From: Sequoia sempervirens
Lineage: Eukaryota; Streptophyta; Pinopsida; Cupressales; Cupressaceae
Assembly: GCA_007258455.2 (NCBI GenBank)
Contig: VDFB02358134.1
Location: forward strand, 216,303,565-216,367,564
Reading direction: 5' to 3'
DNA: 64,000 nt
Of the stretch, positions 1-11,431 are shown one piece after another. The notes beneath the pieces were generated by a model. It saw only the letters and a program-made list of their open reading frames with translations. It made no database searches and was not told where the DNA came from. Numbering within the stretch: position 1 is the first letter of the stretch; each line of letters starts with the position of its first letter. Position numbers and translations under genes: made by a program.

Positions 1-148
1 AAACCAAACTGAAAACAACTACAAGGCCCTGGTGGATAGAAAACATTGTGCAGCAACACTTATGGAAAAGAAACAACTGAAAAGAAAAGTGCTTCAAGCA
101 CTTATTAGCAGCAACTATTCTACTATAGTACAAAAGTAGAACTTAACC
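1..148. other. Element A, stretch downstream of integrase; no gene seen
   Basis: This short stretch lies beyond the end of element A's integrase (its stop is at 149-151 on the minus strand). I see no coding signal. In the related element E the corresponding region leads to extra ORFs and the 3' LTR, so the rest of A's 3' part is expected to the left of the window. Confidence 0.4.
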
Positions 149-1250
149 TCAGAAGTAGTGTTTTAAGTGAATCCCATTAACTAGGATCAGAAGCAACTCC
201 CCATTTAACATTGAGAGCTAAAATGAATTGTGTTCCTTACATTCTATTATCATATATGGGCCATCCCAAATTGCATCAAATTTGGAGTGCTTCCTAGGTT
301 TTCTCTTATGTTCATCCCATTTGAACACAAAGTCTCCAACAATAAAATCTCTTAACTTTGTTCTCTTATCGAAGGAACTTTTCATTTGAGCTTGATGGAT
401 TTCAAGCTTCTTAAACATTTCCTTTCTGGTTTCCTCTAGCTCCATCAACTGTGCGAGTCTAACTTCCATCTAGGCTACTCTTCTAACAGCTCAAGTTCTT
501 TAATAAAATTCGGAGTTGGTAGCTCAATGGAAATGGGTAATTTGGCCTCCTTGCCATAAGTAAGAACATAAGGAGAGAAACCAATAGCTCTCTTGGGGGT
601 TATTCTACCAGCCCAAAGGGATAATTTCAACTTTTTGTGCCATGCTCTTTGATTGTCTTTGATGGCCTTCTTGATGATCTTGATCAGGTTCTTATTGGTA
701 GATTTTTCTGCCCGTTACCCTGTGGGTAAAAATAGATGAAGTGCTCAAAAAGATATTATTTCTCATAGACCAATTAGAAATATTTAAACTAATAAATGCT
801 AAAGCATTATCATAAATAATGGAATCTAGAACACCAAATCTAGACACTAAGTCTTGATATAAATTTAGAATAGATGTTTCATTTGCTTCTTTTAAAGCAA
901 CAACTTCAGTCCACTTAGTAAAATAGTTTGTGGAAATTAGGATCCACTTGTGGCCTGCACTTGAAGGTGGGTTAATAGGCCCAATAAGATTGAGGTCCCA
1001 CTTGACAAAAAGGTTGCTCCACCTGAATAGGATGTAGGGGCAAAGCTGTAAGTCTTTGCTTTCCTGCAAATAATGCACATTTCTCACATTTCCTCACCCT
1101 ATCAAAAGAATTCTTGAAAAAATCTGGCCAATAATAACCAGCCCTCATTATTTTCAGGGTTGTTGTTCTTGCTGCAAAATGACCTCCTGAAGGCCCATTG
1201 TGGAATTCTTCTAGCAGCTTATCTATTTGATTAGGCTCAACACATCCCAA
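149..1250 (-). pseudogene. Element A integrase (broken)
   Basis: Integrase joins retrotransposon DNA to the host chromosome in the nucleus. The HHCC zinc domain is intact around 1085-1215: H...GGHFAARTT, then GYYWPDF and C-x2-C (CEKC). The core shows WDLNLIGP and a YDN motif, so two catalytic aspartates are visible; the stretch that should carry the catalytic glutamate (about 690-715) is frameshifted. The C-terminal part has the GPY-type motif IWDGPYMII near 240-275 and ends with VNGIHLK before the stop at 149. Defects seen are a one-base insertion near 1005-1012, the slip near 700 and an in-frame TAG at 218-220. Closely similar in plan to the integrase of element E. Confidence 0.85.
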
Positions 1251-1796
1251 TAATACACCTTAAAAATATCTCCTAGATAAAACACCATCAACAATAGCAT
1301 AAGGGATAGCTTGTAATCTGAAATACCTTCTTCTTGCCCTATTCAAGCCTTCAAGGCATTCACCAGTTTGCAAATAGTTGGCCATTTGTTGTACCCAACT
1401 TGTACTAGGAGTTGAAACAACAATTTGTTCTTTGTTGCTTAACACTGTTGCAATGTTTCCATCCTCTTCTAGGCTATTTTCTGTGTTTCCAATAAGTTGT
1501 TCGCACAAACCTTTGCCTCTAACAAGTTTAGTAACCTTAAGTTCAACATCAAATTCCATTACTCTTGTTATCCAACTGACCCTCTTATCATTTATATCCT
1601 TATTAAGTAAGAAATGTTTCACGGTTGGGTGAGAAACCAACAAATGAATTTTGTTATTAGATAGCATGTGCCTAAACTTTTTAAGGCTTCTAACCACTAC
1701 AAACACATATTTCTCTAAAAAAAATTACTTTACCTCATAGTCATGTAGTACTTGACTGAAAAAGGCCATAGGCTGCTCCAAGCCTTCACCATTTTG
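1251..1796 (-). pseudogene. Element A RNase H and linker (broken)
   Basis: This segment follows RT and precedes the integrase zinc domain. It contains the usual gypsy RNase H tail: FVVVRSLKKFRHMLSNNKIH, then a segment with SWITRVMEFDVELK, and a linker that ends RRYFRLQAIPYAIVDGVLSR before integrase. RNase H removes the RNA strand during reverse transcription in virus-like particles. The N-terminal part near 1710-1800 is damaged by a stop, and the first catalytic residues are not clear to me. Same reading frame as RT upstream. Confidence 0.7.
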
Positions 1797-2795
1797 CTAG
1801 CATAACATTGCAAAAATAGTATCAATACCTCCAAAAGCATTTAAAATGACATCTCTATTATAATTTGGATTAATAAGGGTTGGGGTAGCTGTAAGGGCTT
1901 CTTTTATTTGCTTGAATCTCCTTTTACCCTCCTTAGTCCAATTGAAAGGTACATTCTTTTTCAACATTGTTGTGATAGGTTGTAATAAAGCTGCAATATT
2001 GGGTATAAATCTTCTCACAAAATGAATTCTGCCAAGAAAACTTTGCAAACCCTTTTTATGTGCTGGCAAAGGTAACTCAAGAATGGTTGAAACTCATTCT
2101 GGGTCAACGGAAATTCCATGCTTGGAGACAATGTGTCCTAGAAGGTTACCTTCATGGACAAAAAATATACATTTCTTCGGATTGAGAGAAAATTTGAACT
2201 CTCTGCATCTTTGGAAGATCTATCTCAAATGTTCAAAATGTTCATTAGCATCTTTTCAAAAAACCGTGATATCATCTAAATAAACAAGAACAATTTTATT
2301 TGAATAAGGCCATGAAAGGCCATGTCCATTGCCCTCTGGAATGTCGCCCCTGCATTAGATAGACGAAAGGCATTTTCTTGTAAGCCATAGTGCTCCATTT
2401 AGTGGTAAATGTTGTTTTATATTGATCCTCTTCCTTAATGAGAATTTGATTATAACCTGAGTACCCATCAAACAAATAAATATATCAAAACCAGACACTA
2501 CTTGCAAGATTTGCTCCATCAAAGGAAGCATATAGTGATCTTTAAGGGAAGCCTTATACAAATCCCTAAAGTCAACACAAAGTCTAATTTTCCCATTTTT
2601 ATTTCTAACCGGAACCAAGTTAGAGACCCAAGAAGTGTGCTTAATAGGGAAAATTATATTGTTTTCAATCAGCTTATTTAACTCAACCTTCATTAGATGT
2701 TCAAGCTTAGGATTCAAGGGCCTTTGTTTATGTCTCACAGGTTTCACATTAGGTTCTAACTCGATGGTATCCTAAACTAGTTCGGGATCAAAACC
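1797..2795 (-). pseudogene. Element A reverse transcriptase (broken)
   Basis: Reverse transcriptase of a gypsy element. The fingers motif IRLCVDFRDLYKASLKDHY is visible around 2545-2605, upstream of SWVSNLVPVRNKNGK. The catalytic box reads YLDD at 2271-2282, where most gypsy elements have Y(V/L/I)DD, so the catalytic aspartates are kept. The thumb/connection with LQSFLGRIHFVRRFIPNIA lies near 1985-2060. All pieces are in one frame; several stops and short damaged stretches (about 2290-2355 and 2070-2260) break it, so it cannot be translated as one protein. Confidence 0.85.
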
Positions 2796-3113
2796 TCATA
2801 AATCCTTGTATTCCCAAGAAAATACATCACTAAATTCTTGACATAATAGAATTAAAGCTTGTTGCTCTTTTTTAGTACATACCTTGCCCAACTTGAGAAG
2901 CTTACCCTTGAATATTTCGATGGCTCCATAGTGCTCTTGATTGACATTCATGTTGCACTTGTCCTTTCTTACTTGGTCATCAGAGATGAAAACTAACTCC
3001 AATGTCACCAATCCCTTTGGCAACTTATTTGATTTTAGCTGTACAATCTGGTTATCATACTGTTGTTGCCACTTTAGTTGGTTTTCATCTGCAAATTCAG
3101 CTTCTACAATCAA
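2796..3113 (-). pseudogene. Element A pol spacer between RNase H-like domain and RT
   Basis: An in-frame segment of about 105 codons with no domain that I recognise. It ends with LILLCQEFSDVFSWEYKDL, the kind of sequence that directly precedes RT in gypsy polyproteins. Upstream it contains SDDQVRKDKCNMNVNQEHYG. It links the upstream RNase H-like domain to RT and is open for its whole length. Confidence 0.6.
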
Positions 3114-3635
3114 GAAGCTTACAATCTATTCATCATTGTCAAAGACTTGCCAACTCACGTTAGTATCGGGCATGGATGGTCTAACAACAATTTTTACATA
3201 TTGCTGCACTTCTACATTATGTATCTCATTCGGAATGTCAAATTGAGCTCCTAAGCCAGCAAGCCTATTTGCATGCCTATTTTGAGTTCTAGGGACATAA
3301 AGAAAATTAAAAGCATCAAAATCCTCTATTAAGTCCCACACTCGATACTTGTATTTCTTAAGCACATCATTTTTCATAGCATTCAAGTTCCAAACTTGAT
3401 TCACAACTAACTTAGAATCATCGTAAGCTTATAAACATTTGATACCTCTTTTCTGAGCCCATTATAGGCCATGAATTAGGGCCTCATATTTAGCCATATT
3501 GTTTGTATAGCTAAAAGAAAACCTCAAAGTTGAATAGTATTTGTCCCCATCAGGTGAAACCAACATTGCTCCTCCACCAACCCCCATTCTGCATCTTGAA
3601 CCATTGAAATACAACTTGCAAAGTTGGTTTTCTTA
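3114..3635 (-). pseudogene. Element A second RNase H-like domain, upstream of RT
   Basis: On the minus strand the segment begins with LYFNGSRCRMGVGGGAML near 3560-3620, then SYTNNMAKYEALIHGL, DDSKLVVNQVWN and FLYVPRTQNRHANRLAGLG. This is the signature order of RNase H of the type found as an extra domain in plant Tat-lineage elements: the D-G-S start (here NGS, so the first aspartate has changed), the conserved glutamate in YEAL, the DSKLVV aspartate and the final N-x-x-A-x-x-L-A motif. Two stops break it. What stands out is its place: between protease and RT, whereas in element D the extra RNase H lies after the usual one. Confidence 0.75.
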
Positions 3636-4367
3636 CTATTTGGGTTGATCTTGGCCTTTGATCAGATTAGAAATTGTTGCATCGGGTTCATGAATTACAT
3701 AGATGCCTAACCCCATTTCATCAGTATGGCTGAAAGGGTCAAGATCATGGTTTATGGCAGCCCACTCATCTAGGTTTTCCTCATCATTGGATGTATTGGG
3801 ATCTGAGGTCACAGGTTGACTCTCCAGTCCATTAGTGGCATATATGTTAGCATTTACAGGGCTGGGAATGCATTGCTCAATATGATTTTTAGCTAATGGT
3901 TCAGACTCAATGGTTAATTTGGTGCCATACTTGGTTCTAAAAAATAGATGGGACCAATCAACAGATAAAAATCCACCCAGCTTAGCAATAAAGTCTCTTG
4001 AGAAGCAAAGTGCAAAATGAGGGGGTAATTCAATGACATGGACACCATGGGAGACAACAAAATTAGGACAAGCATGCAATGTGAGAGCCAAGTTTTTAAT
4101 GATTCCTACTATTTGAACATCCGAGCCATCTAATTGTACCACTCCTTTTGACAATGGTTCATAGACTAAACTTAGCTTGTCTGCTAGACTCTTAGGCATA
4201 ACTGAGCTACTAGCACTTGACTCTATCATACAATTGTGAATAAGCTTATCTCTAATAATGAGGCTCAAATAGAATGGTAGAGGCTTCACTTCTTGATTTT
4301 GCTTCCCACTTTTTAACTTTTGGGTTGTTTGCAAGTACAACCCTATTCTTTTATGCATTAGCAACAT
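3636..4367 (-). pseudogene. Element A protease region
   Basis: About 243 open codons. The segment PLPFYLSLIIRDKLIHNCMI leads into a retropepsin-like active site at roughly 4185-4225. Here the motif reads IESSASSSVMP where aspartic proteases of this family have D-S/T-G-A; the catalytic aspartate and the glycine are both replaced, so the enzyme would be dead. Downstream come VQLDGSDVQIVGIIKNL and an aspartate- and glutamate-rich linker (SDPNTSNDEENLDEWAAI). Protease would normally cut the gag-pol polyprotein. The ORF is otherwise unbroken and shares the frame of RT. Confidence 0.7.
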
Positions 4368-4615
4368 CTGAAATTGAAACTTTAGCTAAAGCATCTTGTA
4401 ATAAACCTTTTTGGCCCAAGATATGTAATGCATCCATAATAGACATGATGACTGTAGCCTTTTTAAGGTGTTCAACCACATTAAAGGACACATGACTTAC
4501 CTTTTGCTGTCCTGAAGAAGCAACAACATCATTTACCTTTTGTTTCCGTCTCTACAGAATCTGCACCTTCGGTTGAGTTGCGGGGACAACTTGAGACAGA
4601 ATAGTATGAACTTTA
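4368..4615 (-). other. Element A, gag-protease link cut by element B
   Basis: The remainder of A's pre-protease region up to the insertion point of B. It translates poorly and contains stops. Positions 4611-4615 read CTTTA, the left copy of B's target-site duplication. Confidence 0.5.
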
Positions 4616-5510
4616 TGTTGGGAAATTTTGATCATCTTGGAGAAACCTTGAAGAACTGTAGTGCCTTAAATAACTTTTAATTTCATTAAATTTCCTCAAA
4701 AACATGTACAATTGTGCCACAAAGTGGAATCAGACAATACATTTCCCACATAAATCCTTCTGAGAGAAGCACATGTAAATTCTATTTCGACAACTTGCAT
4801 AAACAGATTCAAAAAATAGAACCAATAAACATGAAAGATGGAACAGAAGAATAGAACACACAGATTTACGTGGAGAAAACCCTTTCGGGTAAAAAACTCC
4901 ACACTCCAAAATCCTAGATCACCATTGTATTATTCATGCAACATAACAGATACAAATACAACTCAAACACTAAGTCTTTACAGAGATTACATCATGTTTC
5001 ATTTTGGAGACAAACTGGACAACATAATCCCTTATACGATCTTCACACTATTACAATACCTTCTCGCAGTATACAATGTAGATCCTATCTCTCATTGACC
5101 TTTGATCAATTTCACAAGTGTTTACAATCCAAAACTCTGTTACAACACTCTCTCACAGCATACAGAGCATATTCACATAGAGGAATATTTCACACTCTAT
5201 CCACAGAGAGAGAGTGGATAAGGTACCACCTTCAGAACATAATTTACTTCTCCTGCTCCAGCCCTTGGTTCTCTCTCTAGTTCCTCAACTTCACAGCCTC
5301 GACCATCTCTCTTCAGCCTCATGGCCTCTGCACCTCTCTATCTTTTTTTAGGATACCATATGTTAAAACATATCAATTCGGTTTCCAGTCTTTTCAGAAG
5401 ACCAAACGTCAAATAGTAGTTACCATACCTCCATCCAGCCATTCAAACACCCATCGCTCTGTCGCAGCCAAGAGTCAACACCCTCACGGTGTGGTAGTGA
5501 CTACACCGCA

Positions 5511-5764
5511 CTTGCATAGCTTTACTTAGATAATATTTAATTCATAGGTTTATTATTCTCATTTTTGTCTTATTGAGCTATTTGGTTTGTTCAAGATAAG
5601 ATTAGGGTTATGCATCTTTGCTTTTATAAAGCAAATCATATCTTGTAATTAAGAATTCCTGAATAATATTATTTTGCACATTTTTTGCAAAGCTCTTGCT
5701 TTTTCAGATTTTCTCTTCTATGGAAGGCTTTTCTGGTTTGCATTTTAGATATTGGTTTCTAACA
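5511..5764 (+). repeat. Element C 5' LTR, first 27 bp missing
   Basis: Aligns with 8637-8891 at roughly 90% or better by eye. It begins inside the LTR at CTTGCATAG rather than at TGTTAG and ends TTTCTAACA directly before the primer-binding site. Confidence 0.85.
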
Positions 5765-5781
5765 TGGTATCAGAGCCTTGA
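5765..5781 (+). promoter_or_regulatory. Element C primer-binding site
   Basis: TGGTATCAGAGCC starts immediately after the LTR. This is the standard plant copia primer-binding site complementary to the 3' end of initiator tRNA-Met. Confidence 0.85.
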
Positions 5782-6627
5782 TTTGTAACCCCTTCTCAGT
5801 TTTTTGGATAAATTCATTGCAGAGCACGTTTAGGGTTCCTCGAGGATTTCATATCTTGAGCTTATTTTGGGGCATTTTGGATCAGATCAGGCATCTCCAT
5901 TGGATTCAGAGTGCTGGAAAAAGTCACGATTGACTTTTATTTTGTCAAAATTTTATCAAGGGTTTGATGCAAGTTGTTTTTATTAGAGCCATTTTTTCAT
6001 TTTTTCTTTAGAAATCTAGCTTCCACTTAGTTGCAGGAAAAATAATTTTTGGGTTTTGTAGCAAGGGCCAAAATCTGAACTGGGTATTTTTATATTTTTG
6101 ATATCTAGTACGGATCTAGATAAAATTGCTGTACAAAAATTGGCATGCGACATTTTTCTCTTGGTTGAAGGTTAATTTTTTTTTTTCATTTTCTGCTTGC
6201 TGGATCAAAAAATATTTCTGGGTTTTATTCCTAGCTTCAAAATATTTTTGGGTTTCTATTTTTGTCCACTAATTGTGAACAGATTTTTCAGAAATCAAAT
6301 CAGAAGTAAACTTTTTTTTGCTAGAAAACCCGTTTCTTGCTGGGTAATTTTTTTTTTTTTTTTAAAATCATAATTTTTGGCCACAATGTCCATTTTTGGC
6401 AAACAAGATATCGACGGAAAACTAGTTTCGAGCACTTCGCATTGGTGTTGGTCATTTTTTCAGATTCAATCCTCTACACAAATCTGAGGTCAATTTTACT
6501 CATGGAGGCAGATGTGAACATTGGTTTGTGCATGCACTCTATTTTTTTTTCATGCACTATGTTTGCATTTCTCTTTAATTTATGCATTTAACATTCTCTC
6601 CTTTTACAATCATTGGGTTATTATAAT
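5782..6627 (+). other. Element C interior, left part; no gene seen
   Basis: T-rich sequence with many poly-T runs. A short open frame at 6337-6591 shows no recognisable domain and is probably chance. No gag or pol motif on either strand. Positions 6623-6627 read ATAAT, the left target duplication of the solo LTR. Confidence 0.6.
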
Positions 6628-7864
6628 TGTGATAGGTCGAAATAGAGCGTTAGAAATCAAGCAACAACTAAAAGAGTGCAAATAAACAACTAAAACAACC
6701 TACACCTCAAGATTAGCCTAAGTTGGAAACAATGCAAGACAAAGCAACGAAATAGAACTTTATACCTTGCGTTGAGTCGATCCTTTGGTTGGCCCTTCGA
6801 TCTTGGATGTGTATGCTCCTTGGATGGCAAGTGGATGCAAGCAAAATGATGTTGTGAGGATGAGTGCAAATAGATGAAAGATGTGAAAATGGCTAAGTAT
6901 GGGTTGAGAAACAAAACTGCAAGAGTTTGGCTAGCACAAAATGATCCCCCCAAAATGAGAGAAAAGAGGGGGGATTTATAGGATTTTTGGGAAATCTTAG
7001 GGGAAATGGACGGTTGAGATTGAGCCACCAAATATCAAGATGTAGGGCTAAGGTGAGTTGAGAAATCACAAGCCCTCACATCTTGACATGTGGCATGTGA
7101 GATAGCCCTAAAAGGTGAAGTGGACATGAGGTGGAAGGAGAAGGACATGACATGGAGGGGGTACAAAGTACCTTGGAATTGGACAAGATCTCCTCATAAA
7201 GGAGGTCCTTGTCCCCATGTGGGGGAGAGGACAAGTGGGGAATTAAAAATTCCTCAAATATTCTCATGGGGAAGAGGGAAGGAATTTAAAATTCCTTAAA
7301 TGCATTGGGGGATTAAAAGGTGAATTAAAAATTCACATGGGGAAGGGAGATGCCTTGTCCAAAAGGAGAAAGCATTTAGTAGGGTTGACTAAGGACACAT
7401 GTCATAAAGGACATGGGGAAGAGAAAAGAAATTTAATATTCCTTGGAAGGATAAAAGGAATTAAAAATTTCTTGAGAGGTTGATTAGGCTAGTTAGTGAA
7501 AGATTAGAGGATGGTTAGGTGGCTAAGAGAGATTAGAGGCCAACTTGCAAAAGTTGGAGGATGTGACACCTCCTAATCAAAGATTAGACATGTGCACATC
7601 CTAATGATGGGATTTGAAGAAGGATTAGGATAAGATAAAAATGATGGGGGATGTGACATGAAGGGAATTAAATAAATGGAATATTTATTTAATTCAATTG
7701 GTGGAAGGAGGATTAAAGAGATAAGGTATTATTGATTAAATACCTTAGGGATTTGACAGAATTAAAGCTATTAATTAAATAATAGTAGTATTACTTAATT
7801 AACGAGAATAATACGAAAGGGGATGAATTTGGATAAATTAAGTGTCCAAATTTAGACATCTACA
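6628..7864 (-). repeat. Solo LTR of a Tat-type gypsy element
   Basis: A 1237-bp block bounded by TG...CA and by perfect 5-bp duplications ATAAT (6623-6627 and 7865-7869). On the minus strand it begins TGTAGATGTCTAAATTTGG, very like the LTR start of element F (TGTAGACATCGAAATTTGG), which sets the family and strand. No primer-binding site or coding sequence is attached. It is best explained as recombination between the two LTRs of an element that had entered C. Short open frames inside it (6690-7299) are not genes. Confidence 0.85.
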
Positions 7865-8609
7865 ATAATAAATGAACTGAGATAAAGTTCCATCAAGGGG
7901 GTTTCTTGAATAATAATCTGATTAGAGTGTGCATGCACTTTGATTTCCATCTCCATCTTGATTTGTTGACAACTCGCATGGGTTATCTGGTTTCTTAGTT
8001 TCTTTTGGCCATATCTTTCTCTTGCTTGACACATATTAGATTCACATTGGTTCACACTTTAGATTGAGAGTTTATGGTTATTGATCCGCATTGGTTCAAA
8101 TCTTTCTCAGTTTGAGGGCCATGTTTTTACGGTTAATGTTCCAGAGTCTTTATGGTACTTGTTCCCATGGAAGATTTTTGGTCTCAGTTTGGCATCGACA
8201 TCGAGATACATGGTTTCTAGATTATGTCATCATTTCATCTACTGTTGCTTCATAGATTCTAGGGTTGTTCTAGTTTGTGAGTTTTCCAGTGTTCCCTGGA
8301 ATCAGGTCTGTTGTCACATTATTATGATTCCATTTTTTTCTTCAGTTGTAGACAAAAGTATATTTCCTTCCTTGTCAAATTGTGGTTCCAGTGTTACTCC
8401 ACAGTGTTCTTCTAGTGCTTCTTTGCAGCAGTCATCTCATTGTAGGGGTGTTTTGTCCCACTGGGTTTTCCTTCTCTACCTCATTATTGCATGTATACAT
8501 GGGTACTTGATCATGCCTTGTTGCCAAGACCCATTCATACTTTCTTACATTCATCTTAGCATTTAGGTGCATGCTTTTTTAGTCTCCCTAAGTTGCACTT
8601 ATGGGGGGG
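7865..8609 (+). other. Element C interior, right part, with a 161-codon open frame
   Basis: An open frame at 8081-8566 encodes a Cys-, Phe- and Ser-rich sequence that resembles no gag, pol or envelope motif known to me; length alone does not make it a gene. The stretch ends with a polypurine tract (ATGGGGGG, 8601-8609) next to the 3' LTR. Confidence 0.5.
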
Positions 8610-8891
8610 TGTTAGTGTAATTAATATTTAATTACACTTGCATAACTTTACTTAGGTAATATTTAATTCCTAGATTTATTATTCTCATCCTTATCTTATT
8701 GAGCTATCTTGTTTGCTCAAGATAAGATTAGGGTTATGCATCTTTTTCTTTTATAAAGAAAATCATATCTTGTAATTAAGAATTCCTGAATAATATTATT
8801 TTGCACATCTTTTGCAAAGCTCTTGCTTTTTCTGATTTTCTCTTATGTGGAAGGCTTTTCTGGTTTGCATTTCAGATCTTGTTTTCTAACA
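8610..8891 (+). repeat. Element C 3' LTR
   Basis: 282 bp, TGTTAG...CTAACA, with a G-run polypurine tract directly upstream. It carries the 27 bp that the left LTR lacks. Confidence 0.9.
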
Positions 8892-9240
8892 CCCATAGCC
8901 CTCTTAAATGTACCCAATGGTACCACGGGATACAAAAGTTTTCCCACGCTACCGCTAGATAGGTTGAAGACACCCGTGGTATAGCGGTATCACCGTACTA
9001 CCGCTAGACAATTTTCATACCTTCGCGGTATGGCAGTAAAACACCGCACTATCACTACACAACCAATGAACTCTTGCGGTATGGCGGTAACACACCTCAC
9101 TACTGCTGCATAGATGAGAGACTCTTGCAGTATGGTAGTAACCTCTCTACTACACCCTAGAGAAAGGGTACCCATGGTATGGCGATATCCACTGCGCTAC
9201 TGAACCTCTCTCACAATCATCCAGAGGTACAGTGGTACAA
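8892..9240. repeat. Tandem array of about 50-bp units in element B LTR (left)
   Basis: The core GGTATGGCGGTA recurs at about 8978, 9028, 9079, 9129 and 9176, a spacing of 47-51 bp, with the complementary TACCGC between the cores. Each unit can therefore fold back on itself. The same array occurs in the right LTR, and the first unit lies at 5481-5510 on the other side of C. Confidence 0.75.
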
Positions 9241-9342
9241 GCATGAAGAACTTATACAATTCAGCCATACTTCTCAGTGGTCACAACAATATTGCTCTCT
9301 CAGAGGTTTAGGCCAGTGCGATTGAGGCACACAATTCAAACA

Positions 9343-9353
9343 ATCTCCCACTT
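9343..9353 (-). promoter_or_regulatory. Element B polypurine tract
   Basis: Read on the minus strand it is AGTGGGAGAT directly before the LTR start TGTTTG. This is the usual copia plus-strand primer and fixes B's orientation. Confidence 0.8.
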
Positions 9354-11404
9354 GACGAACATCACACTAGCACCTCCAGAGCACTTAGGAAATATTGAGA
9401 TTACACTGATACCATAGTTCAGACCCTGCTCTATCCAAGTCTCTGATCAAGAACATTCAGGACACCCAATCAACAAGTTTTCACAGATAACAGTCCACCA
9501 GACAATCAGCAACAAAATAAAGTATCCAATTGCAACTAACTATCCAACATTGCAACCAATCACAACCTTCCATGAAACCACATAGATCTCAAACATGCTC
9601 TCATGCTTCATCAAGACTTCTGCAACAACATCTAAGATGTTCACCGTTTAGGCAACAATCCCTATCATCCTCCAACATGCCACCTATGGAAGAAAGGTAT
9701 AAGCTAAGGTGAATATGCACTAGTCCAATGAACACAAACAAAAGATCCCAATGATATCAACAATAAGATATTGCCATCACTCCAAAAAACAAGATAAAAA
9801 CATTAGCTAGAACAACAATCAAACTGACTGCTTCTATCCAACTAATAAACCCACATGATTGAAAATAGCACCCACAACAAGTGCTAGATCATCCAATCAT
9901 CCATACCTTAAAGGTATCGAGCATTAGTAAACTTATGCCACTAGCATAACCAACCCATGTACTCCAAAAGAAAGCTCCATGTGCCAACCAGTCAAAGAAG
10001 ATAAAACACATTCAGGAACTCCCACTACATGGGTAACACCAAATCTGAAAGATTGAAAGCATAGCAAGCCTACCAATGATAGCACATAGAAAATGTAACC
10101 ATGTAGTACCAAAGAATTATCCACAATGATATGCACAAGCTACAACCAACTGCTACAATAATCATTTCTCTCAACAGTCTTCCAAAGCTCTTCCAAGTCC
10201 TTCAATACCCAACATAGGAAAGAGATAACAAATTTCCAAGTTACCACTCAAAAATTTGAGTGAAAACAAAGGCTCCGACCAAGTCTCAAACCAATGAAAA
10301 AATGAAGTCAAACTTCTAGGAAGACAACCAAGACCAAAGAGAGAAACCTTGCACAACATATACCTGTAGAACATCCTCCTACATTCACCTCTAAAAGCTA
10401 GTTGTGACAAGTATGGTCTCCTTAAAAACCATCCCAAAGAGAAAAGCATAATAACACCCAACCATTCAAACTCCAAGATCAAACACAACATATATATCAT
10501 GTAACCAACATGGATGTAAGCCTCTCAAAGAAGATCAAACTATTTCATTTCCCATATCAAGAAATCAACCCATAAAGCATCTCCTACCATTTCTTATCAG
10601 TAAATGATATAACACAAAGATCAAGGAGATAAACCATGCTATACATCTTCCACTATGAATCCTTCAGAACCATTTAAACAACAATTCATGATCCATATCA
10701 TGAAAGAAAGCATAAAACACATATGAAAGATAGAATGGGAAAAATACCTCTCAAATTATACTTCACTGCTGAGCAAACCAAGAGTGGGAAAATAAAATGC
10801 TCCTCCAAGATATACAAGCCACCATGACTCATCCAAGAACAATCTCCTCATTGGTCTCTGTTGAACTTGCATTCAACCAAGGTGTAGGCTTCTCGAACTT
10901 TCTGCTGAAAACAAAACCTTTCTCATCTTAGTAGAATTATAGCCTCACCTTATTCTCCATGTATCCATGAGCACCTACAAACGATCATCCCATGTTGAAC
11001 TCCAAACTGCATTACTACACTAACATGAAGTTCTCAAACATATGACCAATGTACTCAAAACTCAGAGAAACTCTAGACCACTATCAAAGCTCCAAACTGC
11101 TGAAAGAGGAACTTATCGTGACACCATGATCTACATATCCCCCTTAGGAGATACCACGCTCCAAGTGACTTCACCATGGTCTCAAGAGCAATTCCTCATG
11201 CCAAGACTCTAATGCGCAATCAAGAGTATAACATGACATCAAGCAAACAAACTCCAAACCAACATCACTTGTCAAGCACTACCAACACCTCAGCCAAAGA
11301 CTCCAATCGTCCTCCATGTTTCCAAGATGTTGCAAATCCTCAAATAGTGACCATGCAAATGTGAAAGAACCCTTCTACAACAATAGGATCTAAGAGTCCC
11401 TCCT
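9354..11404. other. Element B interior, left part; no gene seen
   Basis: About 2 kb of A- and C-rich sequence on the plus strand. The open frames present (60-110 codons on either strand) show no gag, protease, integrase or RT motif. Consistent with a LARD-type interior. It continues at 27480 on the other side of element D. Confidence 0.7.
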
Positions 11405-11431
11405 AGTAACATCGGCAACACTAATAAAGAT
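11405..11431 (+). repeat. 27-bp direct duplication flanking element D (left copy)
   Basis: Matches 27453-27479 with a single A/G difference. It abuts the TGTGTTAATG end of D's left LTR. Far longer than the 4-6 bp duplication that retroviral-type integrases make. Confidence 0.85.

Larger units (their letters stand above)
1..4615 (-). mobile_element. Ty3/gypsy element A, pol half
   Basis: Minus-strand pol of a decayed gypsy element. Reading from 4615 down to 149 the order is protease, RNase H-like domain, RT, RNase H, integrase. Almost all of it lies in one reading frame broken by stops; a single-base slip in a T run near 1005-1012 moves the integrase core into the next frame. Element B interrupts it at 4616; its gag continues at 30289. 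The 5-bp sequence CTTTA at 4611-4615 recurs at 30284-30288 as the target duplication of B. The second RNase H-like domain suggests the Tat/Athila side of plant gypsy elements, and element E is a relative. Confidence 0.85.
5511..8891 (+). mobile_element. Element C: small non-coding copia-type element
   Basis: Flanked by two similar LTRs, 5511-5764 and 8610-8891. The intact right LTR is 282 bp, starts TGTTAG and ends CTAACA. A primer-binding site TGGTATCAGAGCC follows the left LTR at 5765, matching initiator tRNA-Met, and a G-run polypurine tract (ATGGGGGG) precedes the right LTR. With the solo LTR at 6628-7864 removed the interior is about 1.6 kb and encodes no gag or pol. The left LTR lacks its first 27 bp, lost together with about 65 bp of B. 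It is a non-autonomous element inside B's LTR. Confidence 0.85.
4616..9342 (-). repeat. Element B 3' LTR, split by element C
   Basis: B's left LTR, in two pieces: 4616-5510 and 8892-9342. It aligns along its length with the right LTR at 28864-30283. About 65 bp equivalent to 29754-29818 are missing at the junction with C. The second piece carries a tandem array of about 50-bp units. Confidence 0.85.

Noticed and set aside
8081..8566. 161-codon ORF in element C as a possible host gene
   Set aside because: It lies inside a non-autonomous element, has no motif and no start or splice context; probably chance.
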